DNA of 64,000 bases from Vicugna pacos (taxonomy: Eukaryota; Chordata; Mammalia; Artiodactyla; Camelidae). Shown here one piece after another: positions 10,385-21,944 of the stretch (its first letter is position 1; the number at the start of each line of letters is the position of its first letter). The stretch lies in assembly GCF_048564905.1 (NCBI RefSeq), contig NC_132997.1, forward strand, positions 80,922,271 through 80,986,270, in the 5' to 3' direction. Made by a program: the position numbers and the translations under genes. The notes beneath the pieces are model-generated. The model was not told where the DNA came from and ran no database searches. It was given only the letters and a program-made list of their open reading frames with translations.

Positions 10385-10800
10385 AAAACCATTTGTTTAT
10401 TTGGCAGACACTACATACATACAATAGCTTACTTTTAAAAATAAACACTTGACATGTTCTAGTAACTTTGCTAAGCATACAGGAAGATGAAATGTGAGTA
10501 AATGTGGTCTAGAGTCTCTGGTCTCATGGGCTTGTATCTCATGGGGAGGATATGACCTGCATGCAAAAACTCAAAATACAAGGCAGAAAATGTTCAGTGC
10601 TTTCCATTTTAATAGGGAAACAGACATAAGGGTGCATGTCAAGGAAATATCAATGGAGGAATGTCTCAAAAGATGGATACAATTTAGACATGCAGAGATG
10701 GCCAGTGGTGCAGAGACTGGGAACGGCCTTTCACAAAGGGACTGGAGCCATGAAGTGCAGCAACATATAGAAAAAGAGGGAGTGTTCAGTTGGATGGAGC
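10385..10800 (-). mobile_element. L2 LINE 3' fragment
   Basis: Antisense L2 order: ATAAACACTTGACATGTTCTAGTAACTTTGCTAAGCATACAGG, TCTCATGGGCTTGTATCTCATGGGG ('catggagcttacattctagtgggg'), GACATAAGGGTGCATGTC and GTGCAGAGACTGGG. The 114-codon forward frame over it is a product of this repeat and not a gene. Confidence 0.65.
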
Positions 10801-10971
10801 TGACTACTTCTGATGAGAAGAGTATGCGACTAGGTTGAAAAGGAAGGCAGGCATTCTCTGGGTCCCAGTCTACTTAAAGAGAACGGAATTTGTTGCTAAC
10901 CTTTTAAAACTGGGATTTTTTTTTTTTTTTGGTAAAGTCTAGATTTCTGCCTTTATTGAGAAATAAAAACC

Positions 10972-11525
10972 GGAAGATCTAATTTTATGTGTCAGTTTGA
11001 CTGGCCACAGGGTGCAATGTTTAAACCTTACTTCTGGGTGTGTCCTTGAGGGTGTTTCTGGATGAGATTAGCATTTGGCTTGGTGGACTCGGCAGACTAG
11101 ACCTCTCCCCTGGAGCTGGTGGGCGTCATCCAGTTCCTTGAAGGCATGGACGGAGCACAGAGGCAGAGGACAGAGGGATTCTCCTTTCTTCCTGCCTCAC
11201 CACTTGAGCTCGGATATCTCTTCTCATCTTCTGACCTCAGACTGGGGCTTACACCACTGGCCACCCTGACCCTTGGGTCTTTGACCTTGGACTGAATTAC
11301 ACCGCTGGTTTTCCTGGGCTTCCAGCGGTGGGGCTCCTCAGTCTCTAAAACTACATAAGCTAGTACCTCATGATAAATTTCTAGATAGAGAGATAGATGG
11401 TAGATACATAGGCAGATAGATAGTTAGATGGATGGATGGTGGATGTAGATACAGATATAGACGCAGATGTAGATCCATAGGCAGCCTATCAGTTCTGTTT
11501 TTCTGGAGAACCCTGATTAATACAG
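10972..11525 (+). mobile_element. Solitary LTR fossil, ERVL-MaLR-like
   Basis: Begins in TAATTTTATGTGTCAGTTTGACTGG and ends in TTCTGGAGAACCCTGATTAATACA, the two ends of a widespread ancient mammalian LTR. GGGTGTGTCCTTGAGGGTGTTTCTGGATGAGATTAGCATTTG lies inside. No internal viral region flanks it, so it is a lone LTR. It is old and degraded, with family placement from memory. A GATA-type tetranucleotide repeat has grown near its 3' end. Confidence 0.8.
11385..11480. repeat. (GATA/GATG)n microsatellite inside LTR
   Basis: Imperfect tetranucleotide array (TAGATAGATGG, GCAGATAGATAG, GGATGGATGG) at the place where the related LTRs carry a short TATA-rich run. It most likely expanded from that seed. 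Confidence 0.88.
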
Positions 11526-11527
11526 CA

Positions 11528-11690
11528 CATGATCTCATTAGGTTCTCACCCCTATCCTGTCAAGTATGTATTCTTCCTGTCTCCATTTTATAGATGGTAA
11601 AATGAAAATTAAAGAAAGTAAATAGCTTGCTTACATTACACAGGTATATAAATGACAGAGCTGGTATTTGAGCCCAGAAAATCAGAAACT
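11528..11690 (-). repeat. MIR SINE
   Basis: Antisense MIR: CATTTTATAGATGGTAAAATGAAAATTAAAGAAAGTAAATAGCTTGCTTACATTACACAGG, then ATGACAGAGCTGGTATTTGAGCCCAGA, matching 'cattttacagatgaggaaactgaggcacagagaggttaagtaacttgcccaaggtcacacag' and 'ggcagagccgggattcgaacccag'. Confidence 0.85.
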
Positions 11691-11728
11691 TAGAGCTCAG
11701 AATGCTGTGTACAGCCTCCTGCGATCTC
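11668..11728 (+). repeat. Short dispersed duplicate, copy 1
   Basis: About 60 bp starting TTGAGCCCAGAAAATCAGAAACT and ending CAGCCTCCTGCGATCTC. It is repeated in the same orientation at 14326-14387 with roughly 85% identity by eye. The first ten bases overlap the MIR end and the rest matches no repeat I recognise. Confidence 0.8.
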
Positions 11729-13833
11729 TGTGCTTTAGAGACCAACAGCCCTGGAAATGATGGACATGCAGAATATGTTCTGTGCATGTGACAGGAACCG
11801 CAAGGAGGCTCTGGGGAAGTGTCTGCCAGAGATCACGAGAAGGAAGCAGGTACATTTCTGAATGTGGTGAGAAGGGCTTCTCAGGAGTGACACTGTAGCT
11901 GAATCTTGAGGACTGGCTAGTTCTCAGCAGCTGTGACTGTCACGGAGCAGTATGATGCCAGAACAATATAGGAAGTATCAAGAGGGCATGTTCATGTAGC
12001 CTTAGTAGCAGGCTCAGTCACCATCCATCAAAACCTAAATGGTCCATGCCTTTTGTATTTGTAATTTCACTAACTGCAACAGGCTGAAAGAAAAAAATGC
12101 ACAAGTGCTTAACCGAAATACTGTCTTAAATTAGGGAAAAATAGAAATTATATAAATGTACAACAACATCACTAACTTGTCCAAAGTCATACCAGAAGAT
12201 GTATCTTCTGACACTAAGTGGCAAAGACAGGTAAAGGTAACTGTGTGTATATAAAATTGTACACAGATATGCTGTAGGCACAGAGATTCCCCTGAAAGGG
12301 TTTCACCAAAGTATCAGAAGTGGTCATCTCCAGGTAGTGAAATTTGGAGGGAATTTTAGTTTCTCCTTTTACTTTTGTGAATAGCTTGCATTTTACAGTA
12401 GACATGTATTCCCCCAAATTCAGGTATTAAAAAACAAAACAAAACCAAGAAGCTTGAAAGACCAGACACATTAAATATTAAGCAAAAGAATTACAGAATA
12501 GGTCTGTTGGCATGAGGCACAGAAAGCGGAAACAGCAAAGACTGAAAGAAAAAACAAAAAGCACTGAAGTGCCCCATCTCCTTCTTTTCATACATATAAC
12601 TGATGACTTCGGTGACAGTGTGAGTGTGTGATTTAAGGGGACAGTGTGGTTCAAACTGTGAGCGATCATCTGTTCAGACTGCAGAGCTACAATCCTAGAG
12701 ACCTGTCATTCTTCAAGGCCATGGTACCCTCTTGTGTGCCAAGTCACGTGGTTGAATCACAGCGGGTTGTGGGTGTGCAGGTATACTCATCCCTCAGCCT
12801 TTGAGGTGAATGCGCATCGCTTGTGAGAGCAGAAACCCTGGGCCAGGAACCGCTGGCAATGGACTGCCTCGTCTGTTTACCCCTATATGCCATTAAAATA
12901 TTTTGTTCAATGTAAGCTAGGAGGTGAAAAATAATTAAGACCCGTGCCTAAAGGTGTAATTGCATGTGCTCCATAGTTTTTTGAAGAGTAACTGGCACTC
13001 AGAGAAGTTGAAAGACTTTTCCAAAGTTATTTAGCACATTGGATAAATAAGCCAATCACTTATTAAAATAGAAGTAAAAAATTTGAGCAAAAGAATGCAA
13101 AAAAAATTTGAAAAAAAAAAACAACCATTGACTTATTATCAGAATAGGAGAGCTCACAGCAAAGGAGCCAAAGTCTAGGAATGGATGCATTCTGACGGGG
13201 TAAGTAACCTCACTGCTTTTCAAGGTACCTGCCTGTCTGTATCCGACGTTGAATTACTAGCGGTAAAATTATCAGCACCTATAAAGGGAACAGTTAGGAA
13301 TTCACCATGTTAGCATAGTGCATCCAACATGGTAGTTTTAACTTAGGTCTTATTTTTTGTTTTTATTTTTTTAACTATCTCTATATAAAGAATCTTCATC
13401 TTCCCAGTGTTGTCTTCCGGTGGAAGGTTCAATTCCAACTATTGATTAGTTATGATATCTACATCCATAGTTGTCCTCAAGACAGCGCTGGAGTGCTGAG
13501 CTCATGATGGCCTTACTTGGAGCATGGCTGCCAGTCACTGGCACAGATTAGACCACTCAGAGAGGAGGCAGTTTGGGAGATGAAGTGCTCACTTTGAGCG
13601 GCTGCTAGTGTGTTTTGTGAGGCTCAAGTTCATTTTCCACTTTATGATTTATCCATCCTCCACATCTTAAGCCTCTCAAAGTCTCTATTAAAGTTAAGCT
13701 ACATATTGGCTGTCTATCTCCCTCCTCATCCCACAGCTGATGTGTCTTCCCGTCCCTACATCCCTGGTCTCTGGGCTGCATGTTTGCCCACTGTTCCTTT
13801 GACTAGAATGATAAAGAAACAGGGAAATGGCTC
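11729..13833. other. Unclassified sequence with A-rich runs, no gene seen
   Basis: 11860-11965 (GAGAAGGGCTTCTCAGGAGTGACACTGTAGCTGAATCTTGAGG) looks like a diverged antisense L2 segment. An A-rich run occurs near 13097-13122. The remainder, including CpG-bearing sequence near 12720-12850, is not recognised. Frames are all below 90 codons. Confidence 0.45.
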
Positions 13834-14311
13834 ATGTGGTGAGCTGACTAATGCCCCTTGCAAAATGTCCACATCGTAATCCCCAGAACCTGTGACTGTT
13901 ACCGTATAGGGCAAGAGCAACATGAGATTAAACTGAGGACCATTATGTGGGTAGATTATTCTGGTTTGTCTGGGATGGGTCCTAAATGTAATCACAACTG
14001 CCCTCCTAAGGAGGCAGAGAGAGAGATTTGATGACAGAAGAGGAAGCAGGAGATGGAAGCAAGAGATTGGAGAGATACATGAAAGGGATCATGGCCAAGG
14101 AGAGCAGGTTGTCTCCTGAAGCTAGAAAAGGCAAGGAATCCGATTCTCCCCTAGAGCCTCCAGAAGGAACAGGCGTACCAACACCTTGGCTTTATCCTGG
14201 TGAACTTGATTTCAGACTTCTGGTCTCCATAACTGTACGAAAATAAATTTGTGTTGTTCTAAGCCACAAAATTTGTAGTATTTGTTTCTAGCAGTGATGG
14301 GAAACCATTAT
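13834..14311 (+). mobile_element. Solitary LTR fossil, MLT1-like (ERVL-MaLR)
   Basis: Diagnostic MLT1-type order: GTCCACATCGTAATCCCCAGAACCTGTGAC, GATTATTCTGGTTTGTCTGGG, CCCTAGAGCCTCCAGAAGGAAC, ACACCTTGGCTTTATCC, ATTTCAGACTTCTGGTCTCC, then AATAAATTTGTGTTGTTCTAAGCCAC near the 3' end with its AATAAA signal. Near full length for the family, with no adjoining internal region. Old (eutherian-wide family) and degraded. Small open frames over it are incidental. Confidence 0.85.
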
Positions 14312-14325
14312 GGCTCCTTTGAAGA

Positions 14326-14387
14326 ATTGAGCCCAGAAAATCAGAAACTAGAGCTCAGGATAATGTGTATGGCCTCCTGTGATCTCA
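14326..14387 (+). repeat. Short dispersed duplicate, copy 2
   Basis: Second copy of the 60-bp sequence at 11668-11728, same orientation, beginning TTGAGCCCAGAAAATCAGAAACT and ending GGCCTCCTGTGATCTC. It lies 15 bp beyond the MLT1-like LTR. Confidence 0.8.
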
Positions 14388-14482
14388 TTCTACCTCCATG
14401 AACTTCCAACCTGCCAGAAAAGTGCATTTGTGGTTCATTTCCATCTACTACTGGTAGCACATTTTAAATTTTCTCTCTTTAT

Positions 14483-14572
14483 TTTGCCATCTCCTATTTT
14501 ACAAATGAGAAACTGAAGCTCAATAAAGCAATGCCATTTTCTCTAAGACGCATCATTAGTAAGTGAGAGCGT
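14483..14572 (-). repeat. MIR SINE remnant
   Basis: Antisense MIR core: CTCCTATTTTACAAATGAGAAACTGAAGCTCAATAAAGC, then CATCATTAGTAAGTGAGAG. Confidence 0.75.
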
Positions 14573-15121
14573 ATTGTGGGGATCTTCTTTCTCTGTTTCC
14601 AAAATTGATGGTCTTTCTCATGCACTAGGCCTTTTCCCTGAATGTGAGCTTCCCCCTTTGTGATGAAGGGAAAGCAGGGAGTCCCTGGACTCCTTTTGAG
14701 TGTGTATTTTACTGCATAAAACATCAATATGACCATGACTCTAATAACGATGAACTGTTGACTTAGACATGCTGGGAGATTAGGCTGCGTGGAACACTTG
14801 TGTGCTTCACTCCCTAATGATGGAAATGCAGTCTGAGACACAGAAATATCATCTGAAAAAAATTATTTCACTATGTGACTTCTAAGGTCCCCTGAGAACG
14901 GGATGAATAAAAGAGTCTTTTAAGAGGTTTGGGTCACCACCACATTTTTGATAATATTTATGAAGGCAACTTCTTGTTATTTAAATTTATTTGCTTTTCT
15001 CTTTCTGGGTGTTTTGTTCCCATTTTAGGTAGAGCTTGCCTTCCTTTTCTCCCTTCTTCATGTCCAGCCCCAAAGTCAATTTGCCGTGACTCTATTAGTG
15101 GCATTGATGGTGATGATGGCT
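14573..15121. other. Unclassified sequence, no gene seen
   Basis: The 115-codon reverse frame at 14494-14841 overlaps the MIR remnant and has no domain resemblance. No repeat family recognised here. Confidence 0.45.
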
Positions 15122-15318
15122 GAATGTTGATTAAATGTGTACCATGTGCTAGACTCAGTGTTAAGTATTCTTGCACAAACAACTTGATTTTAAGCCTCAC
15201 AACAACCCTATGATTTTAGTACTTGTATTACTGATTAGGATTCCAAAACTCAGAGAGGTTAGGTAACTCACCCAAGGTCACAATGCTAGTAAGTCATAGA
15301 ACCAAGAGTTGATCAACA
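15122..15318 (-). repeat. MIR SINE
   Basis: Long antisense MIR: TGTGTACCATGTGCTAGACTCAGTGTTAAG, TTTAAGCCTCACAACAACCCTATGA, AAAACTCAGAGAGGTTAGGTAACTCACCCAAGGTCACAATGCTAGTAAGTCATAGAACCAAGAG. One of the best-preserved MIRs in the window. Confidence 0.9.
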
Positions 15319-15527
15319 TCATCTCATTTTTAAGACATGTACTTTCTTTGTGCTTTCTTTGAGAACCACTCTCCACCCTGTCCACTTCTAGGAAATATTA
15401 CCTTCCAGCCATCCTGTTGCTGCTAAAATTCATATGTGTTCTCTGGGATCTATAAATTCCAGTGCAGCTCCCTAATCTCATCCATGCTGGGCAGAATCAG
15501 GTTCTTCCAAATTCCAACATCTTCTTC

Positions 15528-15968
15528 CTATTTTTAAAAAAAATGAAGTATATTTGATTTATGATATTGTGTTAGTTTCAGGTGTACAGCAAAGTGATTT
15601 GGTTATCCACATATATAAATATATGCATATATCTGTATTCTTTTGTTCTGATTATTTTCCATTATAGTTTATTACAAGATATCAAGTATAATTCCCTGTG
15701 CTACAGTAAATCCTTGTTTTTTTTTAATCTGTTTTATATATAACAGTGTACATCTGTTAATCCCATATTCTCAATTCATTCCTCCCCCACCCCTCCCCTT
15801 TGGTAACCATAAGTTTGTTTTCTGTATCTGTGAGTCTATTTCTGTTTGTAGATAAGTTCATGCATACTGTTTTTAGATTCCGCATATAAGCGATACCATA
15901 TATTTGTCTTTCTAGGTCTGACTGCTTCATTTAGTATGATAACCTCTGTGTCCATCCATGTTGTTTCT
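15528..15968 (-). mobile_element. 5'-truncated L1 3' end, cetartiodactyl type
   Basis: Antisense of an L1 3' UTR: TTTGATTTATGATATTGTGTTAGTTTCAGGTGTACAGCAAAGTGATTTGG, ATTCCCTGTGCTACAG, TTTGGTAACCATAAGTTTGTTTTCTGTATCTGTGAGTCTATTT, and TTTAGATTCCGCATATAAGCGATACC. Low divergence compared with the MIRs and L2s suggests a much younger insertion. The left boundary is at the short run of A/T near 15531. Only 3' UTR sequence is left. Confidence 0.92.
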
Positions 15969-17589
15969 TACCCTACTCTTCCTGACCCCAAGTTCATTGG
16001 CACTCCCATTTCCTCAGAACAGCTGGCTTACTGCAGCCTTTCCAAAGAATAGAGACTTGATCACCTCAACCCTTCCAGTGTGTGAAGTTTGCCCTGGGAT
16101 CTATAAAGTCAGACTTGACCATTGCAGGGTGGTGAAGATGGTTTCACATGAACAGAGTAATAATGACTTGTGACATTTACACCTGTAATTGCGAATTTGC
16201 TTAATTTTTTAATAATCTCTCCAAAACTACCCCCACCAAATAGCCCTATCTTTGACAGTGCAGTTTCCTTCTCTGTCCCTCACCCCTGCTTCAGAGGTTA
16301 AAACTCACTGGATTAAACAGAACCTGCTAAAAACTGACTTGATGATTGATATTTAGAAACTGCCTTCAACTTCTCTTAGAGAATTGGCCCAGTTTCAGGG
16401 GTTCCTAGAAGTGGGATACGGAGAAATGCAAGAGTTTTTTTCTGATGAAGGACAAAGTCAGGGTCAGACTTACTTGTTCACTGAGGAGGTCTTAAAGACC
16501 CCATTGTCCTCTACAACACATAATGATGTTCTTCTAATTGAACCCCACGTTCACTGTCAAGAAGAATGAGTGAAAGATGAGAAATAAAATGCTTCCATTC
16601 TTTTCCACTGGCTATTACCTCAGTAATGGCACTAATAAAAGTGGCATTAGAAAGAACCGGGAAAAAAATCATCATTACTCTTGGACCCATAAGCAATGAA
16701 GATCCAAAAGGTTATTGCAGGTAATAGATTCACACTCTAACATGTGAAATGACTGTGGGCTTAGACTGCATGCGTTTGGCTTAGTGATGGTTTTCCAATA
16801 GGTGTCTCATGGTAGGTGAATAGCCGTGGAGCCTCTGGGTCTGGGAGGGAAACTGGAGGCTTTGTTCCAACCCTGGACCCTGGAGCAGGGTCTAGCTGTG
16901 AACAACAATTTTTCCTCAAATCTGTTCTGAAAACCTCAGCAAATATTGGCTCTTGTGTTTGCCAGAATCTCAGGGGACAGGGAAGAAAGACAGTGCTGGA
17001 GGAAGACAAGGTGAACAAATGAAATCTGCCTAGCCTGAACGAACTGGCTGTCCTAAAGCTGTTTCAGGAATCTGAGTGCAAGTGCTCTCTGGATGCCTCT
17101 GTTCACACTGCAGCTGATGCATTATTAGCTTCTGCTGGAACCCGAGTTTACCAGCCTATGAGTTTAAATAAGCAAAATGTTGTCATTCTTATCCCAGAAA
17201 TGAAGGGATTTTTAAAGGGCTGCTACTGCTTAGCCAAAGACACAAATTTCAAAGACTCAACTTGTATATGAAATTGTTATTGCTTCTCTAAGCCTTTTAG
17301 ATTATAATTACCTTTACCCTGGATTCCAAGAGAGGAGAGAAAGTAGGAAAATAGGAAATTCCTTGAGTGTTTTTTTCTTGCTTTTTAATTTAAATCAAAA
17401 GAGTGATTATTAACCATCGAATTTTACCTCACGGTTTTCCTCCGAGATTAAATAATAAGAATCCCATTATGGCATCTACCTACCTATAGAATGAGCTCTA
17501 GTCAGAAAGTTGAGGGCCCTAGAAAAGATTTTCGATTCCGTCTCCAATATCCAGTTTTTCAGACTCAAAACATCAGTGTTACTCTTCAG
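15969..17589. other. Unclassified unique sequence, no gene seen
   Basis: About 1.6 kb with no named repeat. 17040-17330 is balanced, has no long frame and contains GATGCATTATTAGC and TAGATTATAATTACC, giving a conserved-element look. The frames at 16761-17018 and 16816-17022 lie on opposite strands of the same DNA and are likely chance. Confidence 0.4.
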
Positions 17590-18280
17590 TTCTCTTCCTT
17601 TAATAATTTTTCATCCATTCTTTCAGCTAATCTAACCATTCCTCACCATTTCCACCATTATTCCACGGAAGTCCCTGTTACCATCCTCTTTTCACACAGT
17701 GGCCAGAAAAGTTTTTTTTTTTTAAATAAAAGTCAAATCAGATCTCTCCCGTTTCAGACTCTCTAATGGCATCCCAACCCACTTAGAACACTCTTCAAAG
17801 CTCTCACCATGTTCTCCGAGACATGGCCCTGGCTAGTTCTCACTGGGGTGTCTAACACCCTTTCCCTCCCTCACTGGGCACCCATCGTCCTGGTCCTCTT
17901 GCTCACCCATAGGCATGTCTCAGCCAGGAAGCTCTGCAGGTTGGCGGCTCCACCTGGGATGTCCTTCCCTGGGCTCCTCACAAGGCTTGTCTTGGAATAG
18001 TCTCCTCAGAGAGACTCCTCTCATCACCCTCTCTAAAAAGTCCACCCTCAACACCCTTCACCTCTTATCATGCTTTACCTTTAGTGACTCATCTCTACCT
18101 GCCACTAGGCTTGATTTTAGTTGTTATTGTCAGTCTCTCCCCACCACCCCCGACTTAGGATGACAGCTCCAGGCGAGGAGGGAGTGGTTTTTGTTGTTTT
18201 GATGGTTATCATTTACCACACTGTCTCAGTGCCTGAACAGTCTGGCAGAGAGAAGGCACTGGGTGGATAAGTTAACTGGG
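17590..18280 (+). mobile_element. L2 LINE 3' fragment
   Basis: Forward L2 3' region: TTTAAATAAAAGTCAAATCAGATCTCTCCC ('aaaacataaatcagatcatgtcactccc'), GACTCTCTAATGGCATCCCAACC, CTTCAAAGCTCTCACCATG, then TGGGATGTCCTTCCCTGGGCTCC and, at the end, GCCTGAACAGTCTGGCAGAGAGAAGGCACTGGGTGGATAAG. Blocks are in the expected order over nearly 700 bp. The overlapping small frames are by-products. Confidence 0.82.
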
Positions 18281-18544
18281 TCATCTCACCTCATTTGGTT
18301 TTAGTTATTCGATCTTTCATCATAGATTTTAGGATTTCTCAGGTGTTTTTTTGATTCAGTGTCCTGAAGCTCTGCAGACTTCATACTGTTCACTGCTCTA
18401 TCTGTGGTGCACAGACAATAAAACAGTAGAGGTGCAGATAACTAAGAAGGAAAAACAACCCATACAATCCTATTTCCAAGAGACAGACACGATTAATGTC
18501 TTTGTGTACAACCATTGCAGTGTGGGGTGTGTGTTGCCCAGAGA
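18281..18544. other. Unclassified sequence, no gene seen
   Basis: Nothing recognised. The 115-codon forward frame 18351-18698 runs from here into the next MIR and therefore is not a credible exon. Confidence 0.45.
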
Positions 18545-18750
18545 TGACGCATGGACTGAAAAGCTAGAAGACTTTTGGGTCCCAGCTTTGGCATTTTGGG
18601 TACTTATTACATGTGACTATTCACCTTCTCTGTGCCTGTGTTTCCTCATCTGGAAAATGGGAGCTAATAGCCACTATGTTATTTTGAAAAGTGAATGAAT
18701 ACCTGTCAAGAACTTAGAACACTGAGTACCACATAGTAAGGACAGAAAAT
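18545..18750 (+). repeat. MIR SINE
   Basis: Forward MIR: GCATGGACTGAAAAGCTAGAAGACTTTTGGGTCCCAGC, TTACATGTGACTATTCACCTTCTCTGTGCCTGTGTTTCCTCATCTGGAAAATGGGAGCTAATAGCC, ending AACTTAGAACACTGAGTACCACATAGTAAGGAC. Nearly full length. Confidence 0.9.
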
Positions 18751-19224
18751 ATTAGTGACTGTGTTTTTTCACATTTGATTATTTGTGTTGTCCTCTTCTC
18801 CGGCCACCTGGAACCTTGACTGCTCTTGTTTGTCATTTTGCCTCTTTTTGTGAACACTCCTTCCTCGAGCCTTGCTGGCCTCATCTGCATGGAGACTTGC
18901 TCCATCTCGTTCATAGTCATGGATTCAATATCATGAAACATTCATTGGGTTAAGCAGTCAATTAGAAATATTGATAAAACTCCTATCTGGGCTATCTACT
19001 GTTGGGGGCATCCTAAGAAGTGTCAAGGCCGATTTTTTTTTTCCTGCAGGTGTGCATATACTGGCTGGGGACCTGTAACACACATGCTTACACACACACA
19101 CACAAAGATAACAATACCAGAGAGTGAATCAAGTGACAAGGGCTCGGCACCTTTAGTAGATATTGAAGGAAAAGAGCCTTGTGATCAACCTCCTTGAAGA
19201 AGCTTCCTGGGCCCTGCATGATCT
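18751..19224. other. Unclassified sequence with short (CA)n
   Basis: A (CA)8 run sits at 19090-19104. There is also a T-run near 19032-19040. No exon or repeat family seen otherwise. Confidence 0.45.
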
Positions 19225-19655
19225 ATATTTCCTTATCTCTCCATCTTATCTCTCTCCATTCTCCTCCTCTGTCACCTTACACACCACAACTCAGTCATAC
19301 CAAACTTCATTCCCTCCCTCAAGTGTTCCACACCACTGTTTTGTCTCTAAGGCTTTGTACACGCTCTGTCTTCTGCACAGAACATTCTTTGCCCATCTTC
19401 TCTATGTCCAGCTGACTCTAATTCCACTTCCAGAAATCAGTGTAGACAACACTTTCTCTAGAAAGCCTGCCATGGTATCTGGGGTTGAGATCCTTCCTGT
19501 CTACTCGTTAGTATCATTTCACATTGTAACTACGTATTTGCCTGCTGCAGTCTCTCACCAAAATCCCATGTGGCAAGTTCCTTACACTTGTAGTTCCCTA
19601 CTGCATCTCCCATACATGGCACAATGTGTGAGTTAGATGCAAATCTATTGAATAA
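19225..19655 (+). mobile_element. L2 LINE 3' fragment
   Basis: Forward L2: ACTCAGTCATACCAAACTTCATTCCCTCCCTCAAGTGTTCCACACC, AAGGCTTTGTACACGCTCTGTCTTCTGCACAGAACATTCTTTGCCC ('ggcctttgcacttgctgttccctctgcctggaacgctcttcccc'), and the terminal GGCACAATGTGTGAGTTAGATGCAAATCTATTGAATAAATGAC. The 157-codon frame over it is an L2 3' UTR frame and not protein coding. Confidence 0.85.
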
Positions 19656-21738
19656 ATGACTCTAGGTTGGCTACTGTTTTGGAAGGGTTGCTTGTCCTAG
19701 GTCAGGGACATCTGTTAAGGGTCATAAAAAAAAAACAAAACCCACAATTCTTCCAGAGAAGTGGGGGCAGCTATTTCTAATAGCCAGCAAAGCACTGATG
19801 AGAAGGCAGCTTCAGTGCTCGGGACTGACATAGGGGTCTTCATTCTCTAACTTGTTGTCTAAGTTAACTGATTTGCCTGTGCCTCCCACAGCTAGTTGCA
19901 TAACATCCCCGCCATTCTGGAAGTGACCACGTTCCTACGGAGCAGGGTATGGGCTAGTCAGGGCCATCTAGGGTGCCATCTTTTCATGCCTTTGTGGATA
20001 ACGTCCTGTTACCATTATGGCACAGCTGTTTCTTTCCTGGTCCCTTCTTCATTCCAGACATGTTTTCCACGAGGGAGGAGACATGTGGGGAGGTGGTATG
20101 GGCCGACTGTACCACCGCATTTTCTCTGCCTTTTCCCTGTAGGCTGTAAGATCCAGTTCTGGGCCCTGCTCTGTTCTTCCTTGGACTTGTCTCTGGCTCC
20201 TTCTCCAGAATCCATTGCCGAACTTCTCACTCCAATATATTCTCTAGACCAGGCTTCTCTAGGTCTGGATGCCTGTCTGAGGACCAGGCTGGATTTGCCA
20301 CATCACCGTTTGGTTTCAACCTCTAATTACGGATCCATACCAGAGGCTGTCATTTCTGCCCCATTTTATCCAACAATATGGCTAATTTTTCTTACAAATT
20401 TCCTAGCCTGGAGTTCTAGAGTGCTATGCCTTGCTATGTTGACTTCCAACCCTTTCCTGAATATGTAGCCAGATCATAACTGTCATAACTAGAGAACATA
20501 AAGTTATGTCCTATTTCCCCTGTATTCCCCAAATTGTAGAGGACAAGGTCAGATACACAGAGGCTACTCACATTCTTTGTGTATGTGTATATGCATGTGT
20601 GATTAAGCCCCTGGGTAGGGAATGCAGAAAGATAACAAAGGTATAAAGTTTCAAGATCCTGCTCAGTTCACTGTTCTTTGATGTCTGAAAGATTTTTAAT
20701 ACTGGGGTAACTTTGCCAACTGATAAGAATTCTCCTCTTTCTAAAAATGCTGAAAGGAGCAAAAGATGCTTTCTTCTTTCCAATTTTTGCAGCTAGGCCT
20801 CAATTTTTTTCTGGTAGGTACATCTTTGACCAGGGATTATTCAGTCCTTAGGGCCAATGTTTCCTCCCTATGCGCCAGTTACTGCCAGCTCTTGTGTGGA
20901 CATGGGTGGGGGCCATGCTTGACGCCGACACACACAGATGCCAGGCTGAGATTGACTCCAGAGGGAAGGATGGTTCTGTTTAATTTGAAGACTCTTTAAA
21001 TGGTGCTCAGGGAATGATAGACTGCTAATGGAGAAAGTGAATCTGTTAATATTTAATTTTCCTAAGCTGTGGATCCTTATTAAGAACTCCCTTATGTAAA
21101 GTATGCTGGTTTTGTTTGGAGATAGCAAAGCATCCTTGGACTGATGGTCTTTGCACATTGTGTTCCTGGGGCTGAGACTATGCAAATCTGTGATACCCAG
21201 CCTCAGCTGCAAGAATCTATCAAATCATTCATGGCATTCATTCTTGAGGTCATAGCTCTGCTGCTTCAAAAATGACCTCTGCAAAAGACTTCACCTCTGG
21301 TTTCTGAGAACCTTTAGGATATATTTAGCAAGTACCCTTTATAAGTTAGGCATCTTGATAGACAGAAGGGACCCAGATGAATAGGACACGATGCCAATAT
21401 AGATGTTGAGTAATCTGCATATTTACAACTTTACTTCAGTCTTACTAAAAAAATGTATCCTTCAGCCTCCCCTTTAGAAATAATTTTTCTTCCTTTTTTG
21501 ACATTTAAAAAAATTAAGTATACAAATCATGACAAAAGTCCTCAATACAAATGTGTCACACTCTGTCCCAGATCTCTGGGATACCACAAGGATTAAGAAA
21601 GGCAAAGCCCCAGTTTTTTTAGATCAGATTCCACATATAAAGAGATATATTTTATTTAAAAATATATCTGAATAAGGCAATTCTAGATAATAATAAGTAT
21701 TAGAAAGAAAGTAAATTATATCATGATACAGAATGGGG
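19656..21738. other. Unclassified sequence, no gene seen
   Basis: About 2 kb of mostly unique DNA. A 190-codon forward frame (19896-20468) has no domain, an opposite-strand frame beneath it, and no exon signals I can defend. A stretch around 21615-21660 (CAGATTCCACATATAAAGAGATAT) has a faint L1 3' UTR look. A-rich runs at 19727-19740. Confidence 0.4.
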
Positions 21739-21764
21739 GTGTGTGTGTGTGTGTGTGTGTGTGT
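21739..21764. repeat. (GT)n microsatellite
   Basis: Thirteen uninterrupted GT units, a likely polymorphic dinucleotide repeat. The reverse-strand frame with a THTHTHT run is a product of this repeat. Confidence 0.97.
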
Positions 21765-21944
21765 TCCCTCATATAGAGTTATCAGAGAAAAAAAAATCTC
21801 TGCAGAATTGATAGTTAAGAAGTTAAACACTGAGACACATAACCTTCTTGGAATTGAATGTATTAGAGAGTTAAATTAGTGAGTGCAAATGTCTTAAGTT
21901 TAGCATGATCTGGTGAACAAAATTAAAATCCTAAGCATAAAAGT

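Noticed and set aside
19896-20468. 190-codon coding frame
   Set aside because: No domain or signal peptide that I recognise, no splice or start context, and a reverse frame beneath it. Likely chance.
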